Origin: Nocardioides humi
GTDB taxonomy: Bacteria; Actinomycetota; Actinomycetes; Propionibacteriales; Nocardioidaceae
DNA: 64,000 bases
Direction of reading: 5' to 3'
Assembly: GCF_006494775.1 (NCBI RefSeq)
Contig: NZ_CP041146.1
Coordinates: 2,418,001 to 2,482,000 of the forward strand
Position numbers and translations under genes: made by a program. The notes below the pieces were generated by a model, which had not been told where the DNA came from, ran no database searches, and was given only the letters and a program-made list of their open reading frames with translations. The stretch's first letter is position 1, and each line of letters starts with the position of its first letter. This document shows, piece by piece, positions 45,183 through 53,538 of the stretch.

Positions 45183-46495
45183 CAGCTCTCCTTCAGCATG
45201 TAGTCGGTGTAGGTGCCCCACAGACCACGGAAGTTCGTGTCGGTGACGTAGGGGCTCACGACGTGTCCCGGGCCGGGGAAGTCGCTGAGCGGCTCGCGCT
45301 CGATGCCCATGACGTAGGGGAACTCGAGATGCTTGGCGACCGACGAGCCGGCGACCCGGGTGAGCCGCGTCCAGTTCTCGAAGTCGTCCTGCTCGAACAT
45401 GCCGGCCTGTCCGAACGCCAGCGTGTAGGCCTTGTAGGCCGCCTCCTTGTACTCGTCACTCGCTGCCGCGGGCACCAGGCACCACGACCACATCTCCATC
45501 CGGCCCGGCCCGGTCGGGTGATAGAGCCGCATCGTGCAGAACCGGACACCGGGCTCCCCCGGGACGAGGCTGAACGGCTGGATCAGGAACGACAGGTTGG
45601 GGAACACCGAGCCCACCGCCGTCCGGGTCTTGGAGAAGACCTCCATCTGCGCTGGACTGAGCGTCTCTCCCATCTGCGCGACGAGCTCCGGCGGATACCC
45701 CGCGAAGGGCGGCATCCCGGGCGTGTGCCCCAGCCCGATCCCGTGCCCCTTTCCGGGGATGTGCGCAGCCCAGCCCTGACTGTGGGTGGCTCCGGAGGAC
45801 GGGAAGTAGCCGAGGTGGAAGCCGAACTGGTGGGCGACGGGCGTGTGGTAGCCGTCGCCGGAGAAGTTCTCGACGCAGATCTTCCAGTCGGTCTCCGCGA
45901 CCCAGTGGTCCGGCGGGCCGTGCACGACGCTCCCGCCAGGCCCCTGCTTCAGGTAGATGTCGAGGTAGAACTGGAAGCCGCCGAGGTACTCCTCGAGGGG
46001 CTCCGCATCCGGGTCGAGGGTGCCGAAGACCAGGCCCGCATAGGTCTCCGTCCGCACCGGGACCAGCCCCCACTGCTTCCGGTCGAGCTTGCTCTCGTAG
46101 CCCTCCTTGAAGTACGGGACCCCGATCAGCTCTCCGGAGTTCTTGTAGACCCAGCCGTGATAGGAGCACCGGAAGTGGGAGGAGTTGCCCATCTCCGACT
46201 TGCACATCATGTTGCCGCGGTGCCGGCACATGTTGAGGCTCGCCTTGAGGTCCCCCCGCTCGGTGCGCGCCACGATGACGTTGTTGTCCGCGATGTAGCG
46301 GGTGACGTAGTCGCCCGGCTTCGGCACCTCGCTCTCGTGGGCGAGGAAGCACCAGACCCGCCCGAACACGCGCTCCCTCTCCCGCTCGTAGACCGCCTGG
46401 TCGTTGAAGATCCGGGCCGGCACGCGACCCTCCGGGACCCCGACCTGCATGGTCTCGAGCAGGCGCTGCACGTCACCGGCGGGCGGCGAGCTCAT
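45182..46495 (-). CDS. Aromatic-ring-hydroxylating Rieske dioxygenase alpha subunit
   Basis: This 437-residue protein has the Rieske [2Fe-2S] ligands Cys90/His92 (CRHRGN) and Cys110/His113 (CSYHGW). The mononuclear iron ligands lie in ENFSGDGYHTPVAH with His217 and His222 and the bridging Asp214. A further Asp in the C-terminal QDDFENW region completes the site. It would add O2 to an aromatic ring to form a cis-dihydrodiol. The closest-looking group is the phthalate/naphthalene-type large-subunit family used by actinobacteria. The ATG at 46495 overlaps the aldolase gene stop by four bases. The order alpha, beta, SDR mirrors classic dioxygenase operons. Confidence 0.95.
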   Translation of the reverse strand: MSSPPAGDVQRLLETMQVGVPEGRVPARIFNDQAVYERERERVFGRVWCFLAHESEVPKPGDYVTRYIADNNVIVARTERGDLKASLNMCRHRGNMMCKSEMGNSSHFRCSYHGWVYKNSGELIGVPYFKEGYESKLDRKQWGLVPVRTETYAGLVFGTLDPDAEPLEEYLGGFQFYLDIYLKQGPGGSVVHGPPDHWVAETDWKICVENFSGDGYHTPVAHQFGFHLGYFPSSGATHSQGWAAHIPGKGHGIGLGHTPGMPPFAGYPPELVAQMGETLSPAQMEVFSKTRTAVGSVFPNLSFLIQPFSLVPGEPGVRFCTMRLYHPTGPGRMEMWSWCLVPAAASDEYKEAAYKAYTLAFGQAGMFEQDDFENWTRLTRVAGSSVAKHLEFPYVMGIEREPLSDFPGPGHVVSPYVTDTNFRGLWGTYTDYMLKES

Positions 46496-47523
46496 GCCAC
46501 GACCGTCTCGGTGCCGAACCGCGCCTCCACCTCGGCGATCACCTGGCGGTAGCGCAGGATGTGGTCCTTGGTGTCCTGGACGTGCTGGGCCGGCACCAAG
46601 TCCTCCGTGTACGGCGGACGGCACTTGCCGACGTTGATGTATCCGGCCTCGTTCACCCGGATCTTCTCGAGCGGGATGTTGTACTTCGAGAACTCCATGA
46701 AGTTCTGGCCGACGAGGAACGGCTCGTGTGCCCACCGCAGCCGCTCGGTGAGCCAGCGCGCGTCCTCGGTGCGGCCGGCCCGCAGCGCGTCGCGCAGGGC
46801 CAGCACCGGGCCCGGGCCGCACGCAGTGGTCGACGACCAGGCCATGCCGACCAGCTCCTCGCCGTACATGTCCCACGCCGGCATCCAGTCGGTCTCGATC
46901 GGCATCAGCGGGAAGTGGGTGCCCGTGTGCGCCATGTCGTTGTGGTACCGGAACCCGACGGACGCACCACCGGCGTACTTGACGGCGACGACCTGCGGCA
47001 GCTCGACGAGCGTGCGGTAGACGCTGCGCGGGATGATGTCGCCGAACGCGGCGGTGTTGTCGTAGACCACGATCGCGAGCTCGGGCACGGCCTCGGCGAC
47101 GTCCCGGTAGAAGCGCTCCATCACCGGACCGACCATGTTGCCCCACATCGGCCGTCCCAGCAGCGTGCCGGTGATGCCGAGGTCCGCGAGGAACCTCATC
47201 CGCGAGACGGTGTCGCGGGTGTTGAGGGTCGTGGCCCCGACGAAGACCGGGAAGGCCGGAGCGACGTCGCGCACCGTCTCCGCCACGCAGTCCGCGAACG
47301 CCTTCCACTCCTCCAGCGTCAGGGTGGCGCACTCGCCGAGCGTGCCGTTGAGCGCGATGGCGTCGACTCCGTCGGCGATCAGGGCGCGGATCATGCGCTC
47401 CGTCTCGGCCAGGTCGACCGTGTCGACGGCTTCCACCCTCTCGGCTCCGGGGAGGGCCGGGGTGGGCGGGTAGGCCATGACGCCCCGCATGTCGGCTCCG
47501 GTCACCTTGGGCAGTGCAGTCAT
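46492..47523 (-). CDS. Hydratase-aldolase (NahE/PhdJ-like)
   Basis: This 343-residue protein of the DHDPS/NAL superfamily has the Schiff-base Lys182 in VVAVKYAGG and YDNTAAFGD at the ring-facing position. NGTLGECATLTLEEWKAF, GATTLNTRDTVSRMRFL, GRPMWGNM and EFSKYNIPLEKIR occur at positions matching trans-o-hydroxybenzylidenepyruvate hydratase-aldolase. That enzyme splits a ring-opened intermediate of naphthalene or phenanthrene into an aromatic aldehyde and pyruvate. This gives the strongest hint that the substrate of the array has two fused rings. The ATG at 47523 follows GGAGATTCCC. The partner isomerase (NahD type) is not seen. Confidence 0.88.
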   Translation of the reverse strand: MTALPKVTGADMRGVMAYPPTPALPGAERVEAVDTVDLAETERMIRALIADGVDAIALNGTLGECATLTLEEWKAFADCVAETVRDVAPAFPVFVGATTLNTRDTVSRMRFLADLGITGTLLGRPMWGNMVGPVMERFYRDVAEAVPELAIVVYDNTAAFGDIIPRSVYRTLVELPQVVAVKYAGGASVGFRYHNDMAHTGTHFPLMPIETDWMPAWDMYGEELVGMAWSSTTACGPGPVLALRDALRAGRTEDARWLTERLRWAHEPFLVGQNFMEFSKYNIPLEKIRVNEAGYINVGKCRPPYTEDLVPAQHVQDTKDHILRYRQVIAEVEARFGTETVVA

Positions 47524-47549
47524 CGTGGGAATCTCCTCGTGTTGGTTGT

Positions 47550-48391
47550 CTACAGCCGGGCCGCAGTCACGGCGGTCCCGGTCAGCCAGGCCGGGACGGG
47601 CTCGTACGCGAGCGTGTCGAAGCCCGTTCCCGCAGCGCCCGCAGTGACCAGCCAGGTCCTGATCTCGTGGGCGCCGTTGCCCGCCGCATCGATCTCCTCG
47701 TCGGAGTACGCCGTGAGCGCTGCCGCATCGCCGTCCTCGAGCCGTCGCAGGAAGTCACGGTCGAACGTCTCGTTGACCGAACCGGACTCGGGGGTCCCGA
47801 CCCAGTGCGAGAGGCCTCCGGTTCCGAGCACCACGACCCTCCGGGCGACCGCTTGGCTCTCCACCGCGCTGCGCAGCATCTGCCCGAAGGCGAAGCAGCG
47901 GCGCGGGGTAGGCCACGGCGGGTTGACTCCGTTGACGATGACCGGGACCAGCGGGATCCGCGACTCGGGGTCGAGGTGCTTCAGGGGAACGCAGAAGTTC
48001 TCGTCGAAGGCCATGCCCCCTCGACCAGCGCGGGGTCGAACTCCGAGCGCAGCGCGAACTCGTACACGTGCCTGCCGAGCTCGGCGGCGCCCGTGTAGAT
48101 GTGCTGCGGCACGCGGAGGAACTCCGCCATCTCGGCGGTCACCGGACCGAGGTAGCCCTCCGACGTCCCGACAGCGAAGGCGGGCAGATTGCCGAGGAAG
48201 AAGTTCGTGAAGTGCTCGACCGACACGGCGATGATCGCGTCCGGCTCGAGAGCGTCGATCCGCCGCCGTACCTCCGTGAACGCGTCGTCCACCGCCTTCC
48301 GCTGCGCCGGCTCGGCACGCTCGGGGAAGCCGGTCAGGCCCGGCGAGTGGGACGTGGTGAACGCCCCGACGATGCGGCCCTGCTCGGTCAT
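47550..48391 (-). CDS. Class III extradiol dioxygenase, LigB/MhpB-like (apparent frame break)
   Basis: With one base restored this is a 280-residue extradiol dioxygenase. His15 (TSHSPGL) and His60 (VEHFTNFF) lie where the two iron-binding histidines of LigB-type enzymes are found. A further His in GTGGLSHWVG matches the catalytic His of LigB. The C-terminal SDEEIDAAGNGAHEIRTW resembles MhpB. The frame breaks at the C run 48016-48020, where DPALVEG is followed in the new frame by MAFDENFCVPLKHL. It would open a catechol ring next to the diol. A separate small LigA-like chain is encoded immediately upstream. The ATG at 48391 overlaps the LigA stop. Confidence 0.88.
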
Positions 48392-48642
48392 CGGATGTCC
48401 TCCCCGCGGAGTCGGGCGTAGTAGTCGGCACGTTCCACGCCGAGCTGGAGTGCGCAGAAGTAGAGGAGGTACGGATTGACGCCGAGCGCGTACATCGCCG
48501 CGAAGTCCAGGGAGCGCATGGCGTCCCGCGCGGGACCGGTCACGCCGAACTCGTCGAGAACGGGGTCCGGCTCCTCCCGGTAGCGGGCGGCCAGCGCCGG
48601 ATCCTTGCGGATCTGCCAGAGAAGGTGCTGGACGGAGTACAT
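48388..48642 (-). CDS. LigA-like small subunit of extradiol dioxygenase
   Basis: This 84-residue helical protein (LLWQIRKDPALAARYREEPD, FAAMYALGVNPYLLYFCALQ) resembles LigA, the small chain of protocatechuate 4,5-dioxygenase. It is coupled to the LigB-like gene by a four-base ATGA overlap. A separate small chain is the LigAB arrangement, not the fused form. The ATG at 48642 is the only reasonable start. Confidence 0.8.
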   Translation of the reverse strand: MYSVQHLLWQIRKDPALAARYREEPDPVLDEFGVTGPARDAMRSLDFAAMYALGVNPYLLYFCALQLGVERADYYARLRGEDIR

Positions 48643-48645
48643 GGA

Positions 48646-49752
48646 TCAGCTGATGATCTCGACGGTCAGCTTCTCCACCATGTCCCAGTCGATCTCGAGA
48701 CCGATGCCCGGGACCTCGTTGGGCGCCACGTTCCCATCGGCGTCGATGCGGATGACGTCGCTGGTCAGGTAGTCCATCATCCCGACCGGGGCCGGGCACT
48801 CCCAGTAGGTGCACGACTCGATCGCCAGGACGCCGGCGAGGTTCGCCGCCTGCATCAACGGGAACCCGAAGGTGTGCGGCTCGCATCGGACGTGGTTGAG
48901 CTCTGCGAGCGCCGCCACCTTCCGCTGGCCGGTGATGCCGAACTGCATCTCGGCGTTCGGCCGCACGAAGTCGGTCGCCCGGTTGGACAGCCACGCCGGG
49001 AAGTCATCGAGGTCGAAGAGCATGTCGGGACCTCCGACCTGCACGTCGAGGTGCTCACGGAGCTCGCGGTAGCCGATCATGTCGTCCTGGGCGAGGGGAG
49101 TCTCGTACCAGTTGCAGCCCATCTCCTGGACCGCCCGGCCCACCCAGAGCGCGACCTGACGGTTGTAGCCGTAGGCGCCGTCGATGTCGAACATCAGCTC
49201 GAAGTCGTCGCCGAGGGCCTCCCGACTGACGCGGTACGCCTCGACGTCCCGCTTCGGATCACCCCAGATGTGCAGCTTGATGGCCGTGAAGCCCTCCTCC
49301 TTCAGTCCGAGACAGAACGGCCCGTACGCCTCCGGTGTCTCGAGCGTGATGGTGCTGGCGTAGGCGCGGATCTTGTCGCGGGTCGGGCTCAGCATCCGAT
49401 AGAGGGGCTGACCGGCGAGCTTCGCGCACAGGTCCCACACCGCGATGTCGACGGCGCCGATCGTGCTCCGGCCGGCCTGACCCTTCATCGTGTTGGCGCG
49501 GATCTTCTGCCAGATGCGCTCGGGGAACCGGGGGTCCTCGCCGAGGAGCAGCGGCTTCATCATCCCTACGATCGAGTGGGCGACGGCCCGCGCCTCGCCG
49601 TGGATGCTCACTGGTTGGGAGTAGCCCTCGACGCCTTCGTCGGTCATGACCCGGACGAGCAGGCAGCCCCACTCGAACTTGCGCTTGAAGCCGAACCTGT
49701 TCTCGCCGCCGATGGGGACGACGTGGCAGGAGACGTCGGTGATCGCGACCAT
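48646..49752 (-). CDS. Enolase-superfamily (mandelate racemase/muconate lactonizing-like) enzyme
   Basis: This 368-residue protein has an N-terminal capping domain (SIHGEARAVAHSIVGMMKPL region) and a modified TIM barrel. The metal ligands are in MFDIDGAYGYNR and YETPLAQDD, with a GGPDM segment at the third site. A Lys in TAIKLHIWGD lies at the second-strand position, and a His in EPHTFGF lies near the C-terminal catalytic position. It could racemise or dehydrate a sugar acid or aromatic acid. No exact subgroup is assigned. The gene is the first of the array; its ATG at 49752 follows a GGAT-containing site. Confidence 0.82.
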   Translation of the reverse strand: MVAITDVSCHVVPIGGENRFGFKRKFEWGCLLVRVMTDEGVEGYSQPVSIHGEARAVAHSIVGMMKPLLLGEDPRFPERIWQKIRANTMKGQAGRSTIGAVDIAVWDLCAKLAGQPLYRMLSPTRDKIRAYASTITLETPEAYGPFCLGLKEEGFTAIKLHIWGDPKRDVEAYRVSREALGDDFELMFDIDGAYGYNRQVALWVGRAVQEMGCNWYETPLAQDDMIGYRELREHLDVQVGGPDMLFDLDDFPAWLSNRATDFVRPNAEMQFGITGQRKVAALAELNHVRCEPHTFGFPLMQAANLAGVLAIESCTYWECPAPVGMMDYLTSDVIRIDADGNVAPNEVPGIGLEIDWDMVEKLTVEIIS

Positions 49753-49907
49753 GGAGATCCTGTTCCTGTGAGGGACGAGGCCGGGCGGCCCGTCGAGGCA
49801 GAAGGCCGGCCTGTTGCCGGTGTCCCGAACCTACGCAGCGGAGCCGGCCGGTCACGTGCCCCGAACGGGTACCTTCTCCGACCGGGTTTCTCAGGCGCCA
49901 GCCCGGG

Positions 49908-51545
49908 TCAGCGCCCGTGTGCCGCGTCGAAGAAGTGGCCCACCACGTGGGGGTCGACCCGCGCGTCCAGCAACAGTGGCCCGGTCCGGTCGGCCAGCCA
50001 GACCTCGAGCGCCCCGAGGTCACCGAGGCTGCGGACGGTCGCGGCATGCCAGCCCCAGGCCCGCGCCACGTCGGCGAGCTGCATGCTCGGGTACCGGTCC
50101 AGGCGGGTGTCCTCGCCCAGCGGTCCGAAGTGGTGCACCTCGGCGCCGTACTGTGCGTCGTTGTAGACGACCGTCACGAGCGGAATCGCCAACCTGCCTG
50201 CCGTCTCGAGCTCGCTTGCGGCCATCGCGGTCCCCGCGTCACCGGCGCAGAGGACCGTGAGCCGGTCCGGACGAGCCAGAGCGGCACCGACCGCCGCCCC
50301 GAGGCCCAGGCCGATCGCCTGGTAGCGCGCGCTCGTCAGGACCACGGCCGCAGGATCCGGAACGGCGAGGAAGGTCATCGGATGTCCCATGAAGTGACCT
50401 CCGTCGACCACGAGCGTGCGTTCCGGCGGGAGCAGTCGATCCAGCTCGCGACTGAGCAGCACCGGGTGCACGACGCCGGGCGGCGTGGGGTCGGCGGGCG
50501 ACCGGTACGACGGCGCGATCGCCCACGTGTCCTGGTCGGCCGGCGCCACCCGGTCGAGTAGAGCCGGCACGATCCTGGCCGCATCGCCCCGGATCTGCAC
50601 GTCGTGCCGGCCGACCGCGATCCGGGGGTCGGAGTCGATGCGGACGACCCGGGTACCGGGCCCGAACAACCGTGAGCGCAAGGTCGTCCAGCGCGACAGC
50701 GACGTGCCGACGGCGAGGACGACGTCAGCCCGCGCGATCAGATCCCGATGCTCCGGCAGGGCGAATCCCCCACAGACGCCGAGGTCCTGCTCACCCGCGA
50801 AGAGTCCCTTGGCGAGTGCGGTCGTGCAGGTGGGCGCACCCAGCCGTCGGGCGAGCTCGCCGAGGTCGTCACCGACCCGGGCGGACCATGCACCGCGACC
50901 GGCGAGCACCAGCGGCCGCCGCGCGGAGCCGAGCAGCGTCATCGCCTTCGCCAGCTCCGCCTCGTCGACCGCCGCTCCTCTGCCCACGGGCGCCGGCTCG
51001 TAGGTCGGCGCGACCGACGACGCGGCCTGCAGCGACCTCGGCACCGAGACGACCATCGGTGCACTCGTTCGAACGACCTCCTCGACCACGGCGGCGAGGT
51101 CGGCCGCCGCTCGGCGCGGGTCGTCGAGTGCGCGGAACCTCACGCCGAGCGCCGCCGTGATCGCTGCCTCGTCCACATGGAACGGGGAGCCGGAGTCGCC
51201 CTCGGCCGTGTCGCCCACCAGCATCAGCATCGGCACGCGGGACTTCGCGGCCTCGACGAGGGGGGTCAGGGCGTTGGTGAAGCCCGGTCCCTGGTGGACC
51301 AGGCAGACGCCGGGCCCGGTCCCGGCAAGGGCCGCCCCGAGTGCCATCGCGGCGACCCCGCCTTCGTGCCGGCCCACGACCACGGTGCAGCCGACCGCCT
51401 CCAGCGCATGTCCGAGTCGATGGTTGCTGTCCCCGAGGATCGCGAAGACCCGGCGAGCCCCGTGGTCCACGAGGACCTGGGCCAGCACCGCTGCACCGTC
51501 GCGGCGCGCCGCGGCGCCCGCCTCATCCACCGGATGCTCGTCCAC
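49908..51545 (-). CDS. Thiamine diphosphate-dependent enzyme (acetolactate synthase/benzoylformate decarboxylase-like)
   Basis: This 545-residue protein has the three domains of the TPP-decarboxylase family: a PYR domain (VFAILGDSNHRL, GRHEGGVAAMALGAAL), a central domain (RRPLVLAGRGAWSARVGDD) and a PP domain with the GDAGTAM...N motif (LTVLCAGDAGTAMAASELE, YNDAQYGAEVHHF). The catalytic Glu of the PYR domain is in RHEGG. A 2-oxoacid decarboxylase or carboligase role is likely. A GTG at 51545 is used as the start, but its ribosome site is weak and the true start is uncertain. The gene is divergent from an Ldh_2-type dehydrogenase. Confidence 0.82.
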   Translation of the reverse strand: MDEHPVDEAGAAARRDGAAVLAQVLVDHGARRVFAILGDSNHRLGHALEAVGCTVVVGRHEGGVAAMALGAALAGTGPGVCLVHQGPGFTNALTPLVEAAKSRVPMLMLVGDTAEGDSGSPFHVDEAAITAALGVRFRALDDPRRAAADLAAVVEEVVRTSAPMVVSVPRSLQAASSVAPTYEPAPVGRGAAVDEAELAKAMTLLGSARRPLVLAGRGAWSARVGDDLGELARRLGAPTCTTALAKGLFAGEQDLGVCGGFALPEHRDLIARADVVLAVGTSLSRWTTLRSRLFGPGTRVVRIDSDPRIAVGRHDVQIRGDAARIVPALLDRVAPADQDTWAIAPSYRSPADPTPPGVVHPVLLSRELDRLLPPERTLVVDGGHFMGHPMTFLAVPDPAAVVLTSARYQAIGLGLGAAVGAALARPDRLTVLCAGDAGTAMAASELETAGRLAIPLVTVVYNDAQYGAEVHHFGPLGEDTRLDRYPSMQLADVARAWGWHAATVRSLGDLGALEVWLADRTGPLLLDARVDPHVVGHFFDAAHGR

Positions 51546-51646
51546 GCTGCCATCGTGGCGGCACCGGCGTCGGCTGCTGTGACCCGATCGGGTCCAATCT
51601 GCCCGGTTCCCGTCGGTGCGGTGCGGATGCCTGATTGGCTGGCCTC

Positions 51647-52681
51647 GTGAGCACGCCCGACCCCGTCGTCGTACCCGTCCCGGAGCTGCGCCAGTGGTGC
51701 GCCGGCGTGCTGGAGGCACTCGGGCAGGCGCCCACCAACGCCGAGGTCGCCGCCGAGGTGCTCGTCCGGACCACCGCTCGCGGGTTCCGCTCGCACGGCG
51801 TGGAGCTCTTGCCGATGTACGCCTCCTGGATGCGATCGGGTGCGGTTGTCGGGGATGCGCGACCGGAGGTGGTGCACACATCCGGGGCGGTCGCGGTCGT
51901 CGAGGCGCACGGGGCTCTGGGACAGGTAGCCGCCACGACGGCGGTCCGCGTCGCCGGCGACCTCGCCGACCGCCACGGACTCGGCATGGTCACCGTCCGT
52001 GGAAGCAACCACGCCGGGGCGCTCGGCCACTACGTGCTGACCGAGGCCGAGCGCGGCCATCTGGCGGTCGCCTGGAGCTCCGCTCCGCCCACCATGCACG
52101 CACCGGGAGGACGGGGACGTCTCATCGGCAACGGGCCGACGGCGTACGGCGTGCCGCGGGCCGGCCAGCCCCCGGTGGTCTTCGATGCGGCGATGAGCGT
52201 GGGCGCGGGCGGCAAGGTGGCCCAGGCTCGCGCTCGTGGCGAGACACTGCCCGACGGATGGATCCTGGATCGCGACGGCCGGCCGACCACGAGACCCGAG
52301 GACGCGGCGGAGGGCTCGTTCGTGCCCATCGGCGAGCACAAGGGCTTCGGCCTCGCGCTGCTCGCCGAGATGCTGTCCACCTGCCTCGCCGGCGCCACGC
52401 TGAGCGGAGACCTGCCGCCGTTGCAGCCGCCGCCGAGGACACCCTTCGGGATGGGCCACGCATTCCTCGTCATCGACGGCGACCGATTCGGTGCCGACTC
52501 GAAGGGTGAGGCGAGCCGGCTGTCGGACCTCGTCCGCGGATCGGCGCTCCGGCGCGGATCCGAGGAGGTCGTGACCCCCGGTGACCGCGCGCACGCCCGG
52601 GAGCAGGCCGCGCTGCGCGACGGAGTGGTCTTCGACGAGGCGACCTGGGCACGGCTCGAGGCAGTGCGAGCCAGCCGCTGA
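51647..52681 (+). CDS. Ldh_2-family malate/L-lactate-type dehydrogenase
   Basis: This 344-residue protein belongs to the Ldh_2 family (NAD(P)-dependent dehydrogenases of 2-hydroxyacids, ureidoglycolate or cyclic imines). The catalytic His is in GSNHAGALGHYV. The segments RTTARGFRSHGVELLPMY and GEHKGFGLALLAEMLS are typical. A GTG at 51647 is the best start; a TTG twelve bases upstream is possible. The family can also reduce cyclic imines such as delta-1-piperideine-2-carboxylate, which is relevant if the cluster degrades N-heterocycles. Confidence 0.82.
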   Translation: MSTPDPVVVPVPELRQWCAGVLEALGQAPTNAEVAAEVLVRTTARGFRSHGVELLPMYASWMRSGAVVGDARPEVVHTSGAVAVVEAHGALGQVAATTAVRVAGDLADRHGLGMVTVRGSNHAGALGHYVLTEAERGHLAVAWSSAPPTMHAPGGRGRLIGNGPTAYGVPRAGQPPVVFDAAMSVGAGGKVAQARARGETLPDGWILDRDGRPTTRPEDAAEGSFVPIGEHKGFGLALLAEMLSTCLAGATLSGDLPPLQPPPRTPFGMGHAFLVIDGDRFGADSKGEASRLSDLVRGSALRRGSEEVVTPGDRAHAREQAALRDGVVFDEATWARLEAVRASR

Positions 52682-52750
52682 CCGTACCCGTCCGGGGCCT
52701 GCGCACCATCCGGGCCGTGACTAGGTTGGCCAGGACCGAGAAGGAGACCC

Positions 52751-53530
52751 ATGACGAGCAGGCCGGTTGCCGATGCCCTGTCCGGCCGGGTCGTGGTGGT
52801 GACGGGCGGCAACTCCGGGCTGGGTCTCGCCGTCGTGCGCGACTGTCTCAGCCAGGGCGCCCGCGTGGTCGCCGTCGGCCGTGACGAGCGCCGCAACGCG
52901 AGGCTCCGCGACACCGACGGCGACGCCCTCCGGGTGGTCCACGCCGACGTCACCGACCGGACGGCCGCCGAGCAGGTCGTGCACGAGACCATCGAGGTCT
53001 GGGGCCGGGTCGACGGCCTGGTCGCGAACGCCGGCATCATGCGCGGCGGGTCACTGCTCGAGCTCGATCTGGCCGACTGGGACGCCGTCCTCGCCACGCA
53101 CCTCACCGGCACCCTCACCTGGGCGCGGGCAGCCGCACACGGGATGATCGCCGGCGGCAGGGGCGGCTCGATCGTCACGATCGGCTCGATGTACGCCCGG
53201 CTCGGCCCTCCGGGAGTCGCCGACTACCCCGCGGCGAAGGCCGGCGTGCTCGGACTCACCCGGTCGATGGTCGTCGATCTCGCGCCGCACCGGATCCGCG
53301 CCAACTGTGTCCTGCCGGGATTCGTCGCCGGCACCGGGATGACCGCCGGATCGCCCGGCACGGCCCACGGCGAGTACATCCGGGCCAGCACCCCCGCAGG
53401 CCGCTGGGGCGAGCCGCACGAGGTCGCGGCCGTGGTGACCTTCCTGCTCTCGGACGCGGCGTCGTTCGTCAACGGCGCCGAGATACCCGTCGACGGTGGC
53501 TACCTGGTGGCCGACCGTCCTGTCTTCTAG
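52751..53530 (+). CDS. SDR family oxidoreductase
   Basis: This 259-residue classical SDR has VVVTGGNSGLGLAVVRDC (nucleotide loop), VANAGIMRGG, the catalytic Ser in TIGSMYA and the DYPAAKAGVLGL Tyr/Lys. It ends with GAEIPVDGGYLV, as in 3-oxoacyl-ACP-reductase-like members. The ATG at 52751 follows AAGGAG. It is followed after 8 bases by the aldehyde dehydrogenase gene, forming a second operon with the Ldh_2 gene. The alcohol substrate is unknown. Confidence 0.85.
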   Translation: MTSRPVADALSGRVVVVTGGNSGLGLAVVRDCLSQGARVVAVGRDERRNARLRDTDGDALRVVHADVTDRTAAEQVVHETIEVWGRVDGLVANAGIMRGGSLLELDLADWDAVLATHLTGTLTWARAAAHGMIAGGRGGSIVTIGSMYARLGPPGVADYPAAKAGVLGLTRSMVVDLAPHRIRANCVLPGFVAGTGMTAGSPGTAHGEYIRASTPAGRWGEPHEVAAVVTFLLSDAASFVNGAEIPVDGGYLVADRPVF

Positions 53531-53538
53531 GAGTACCG

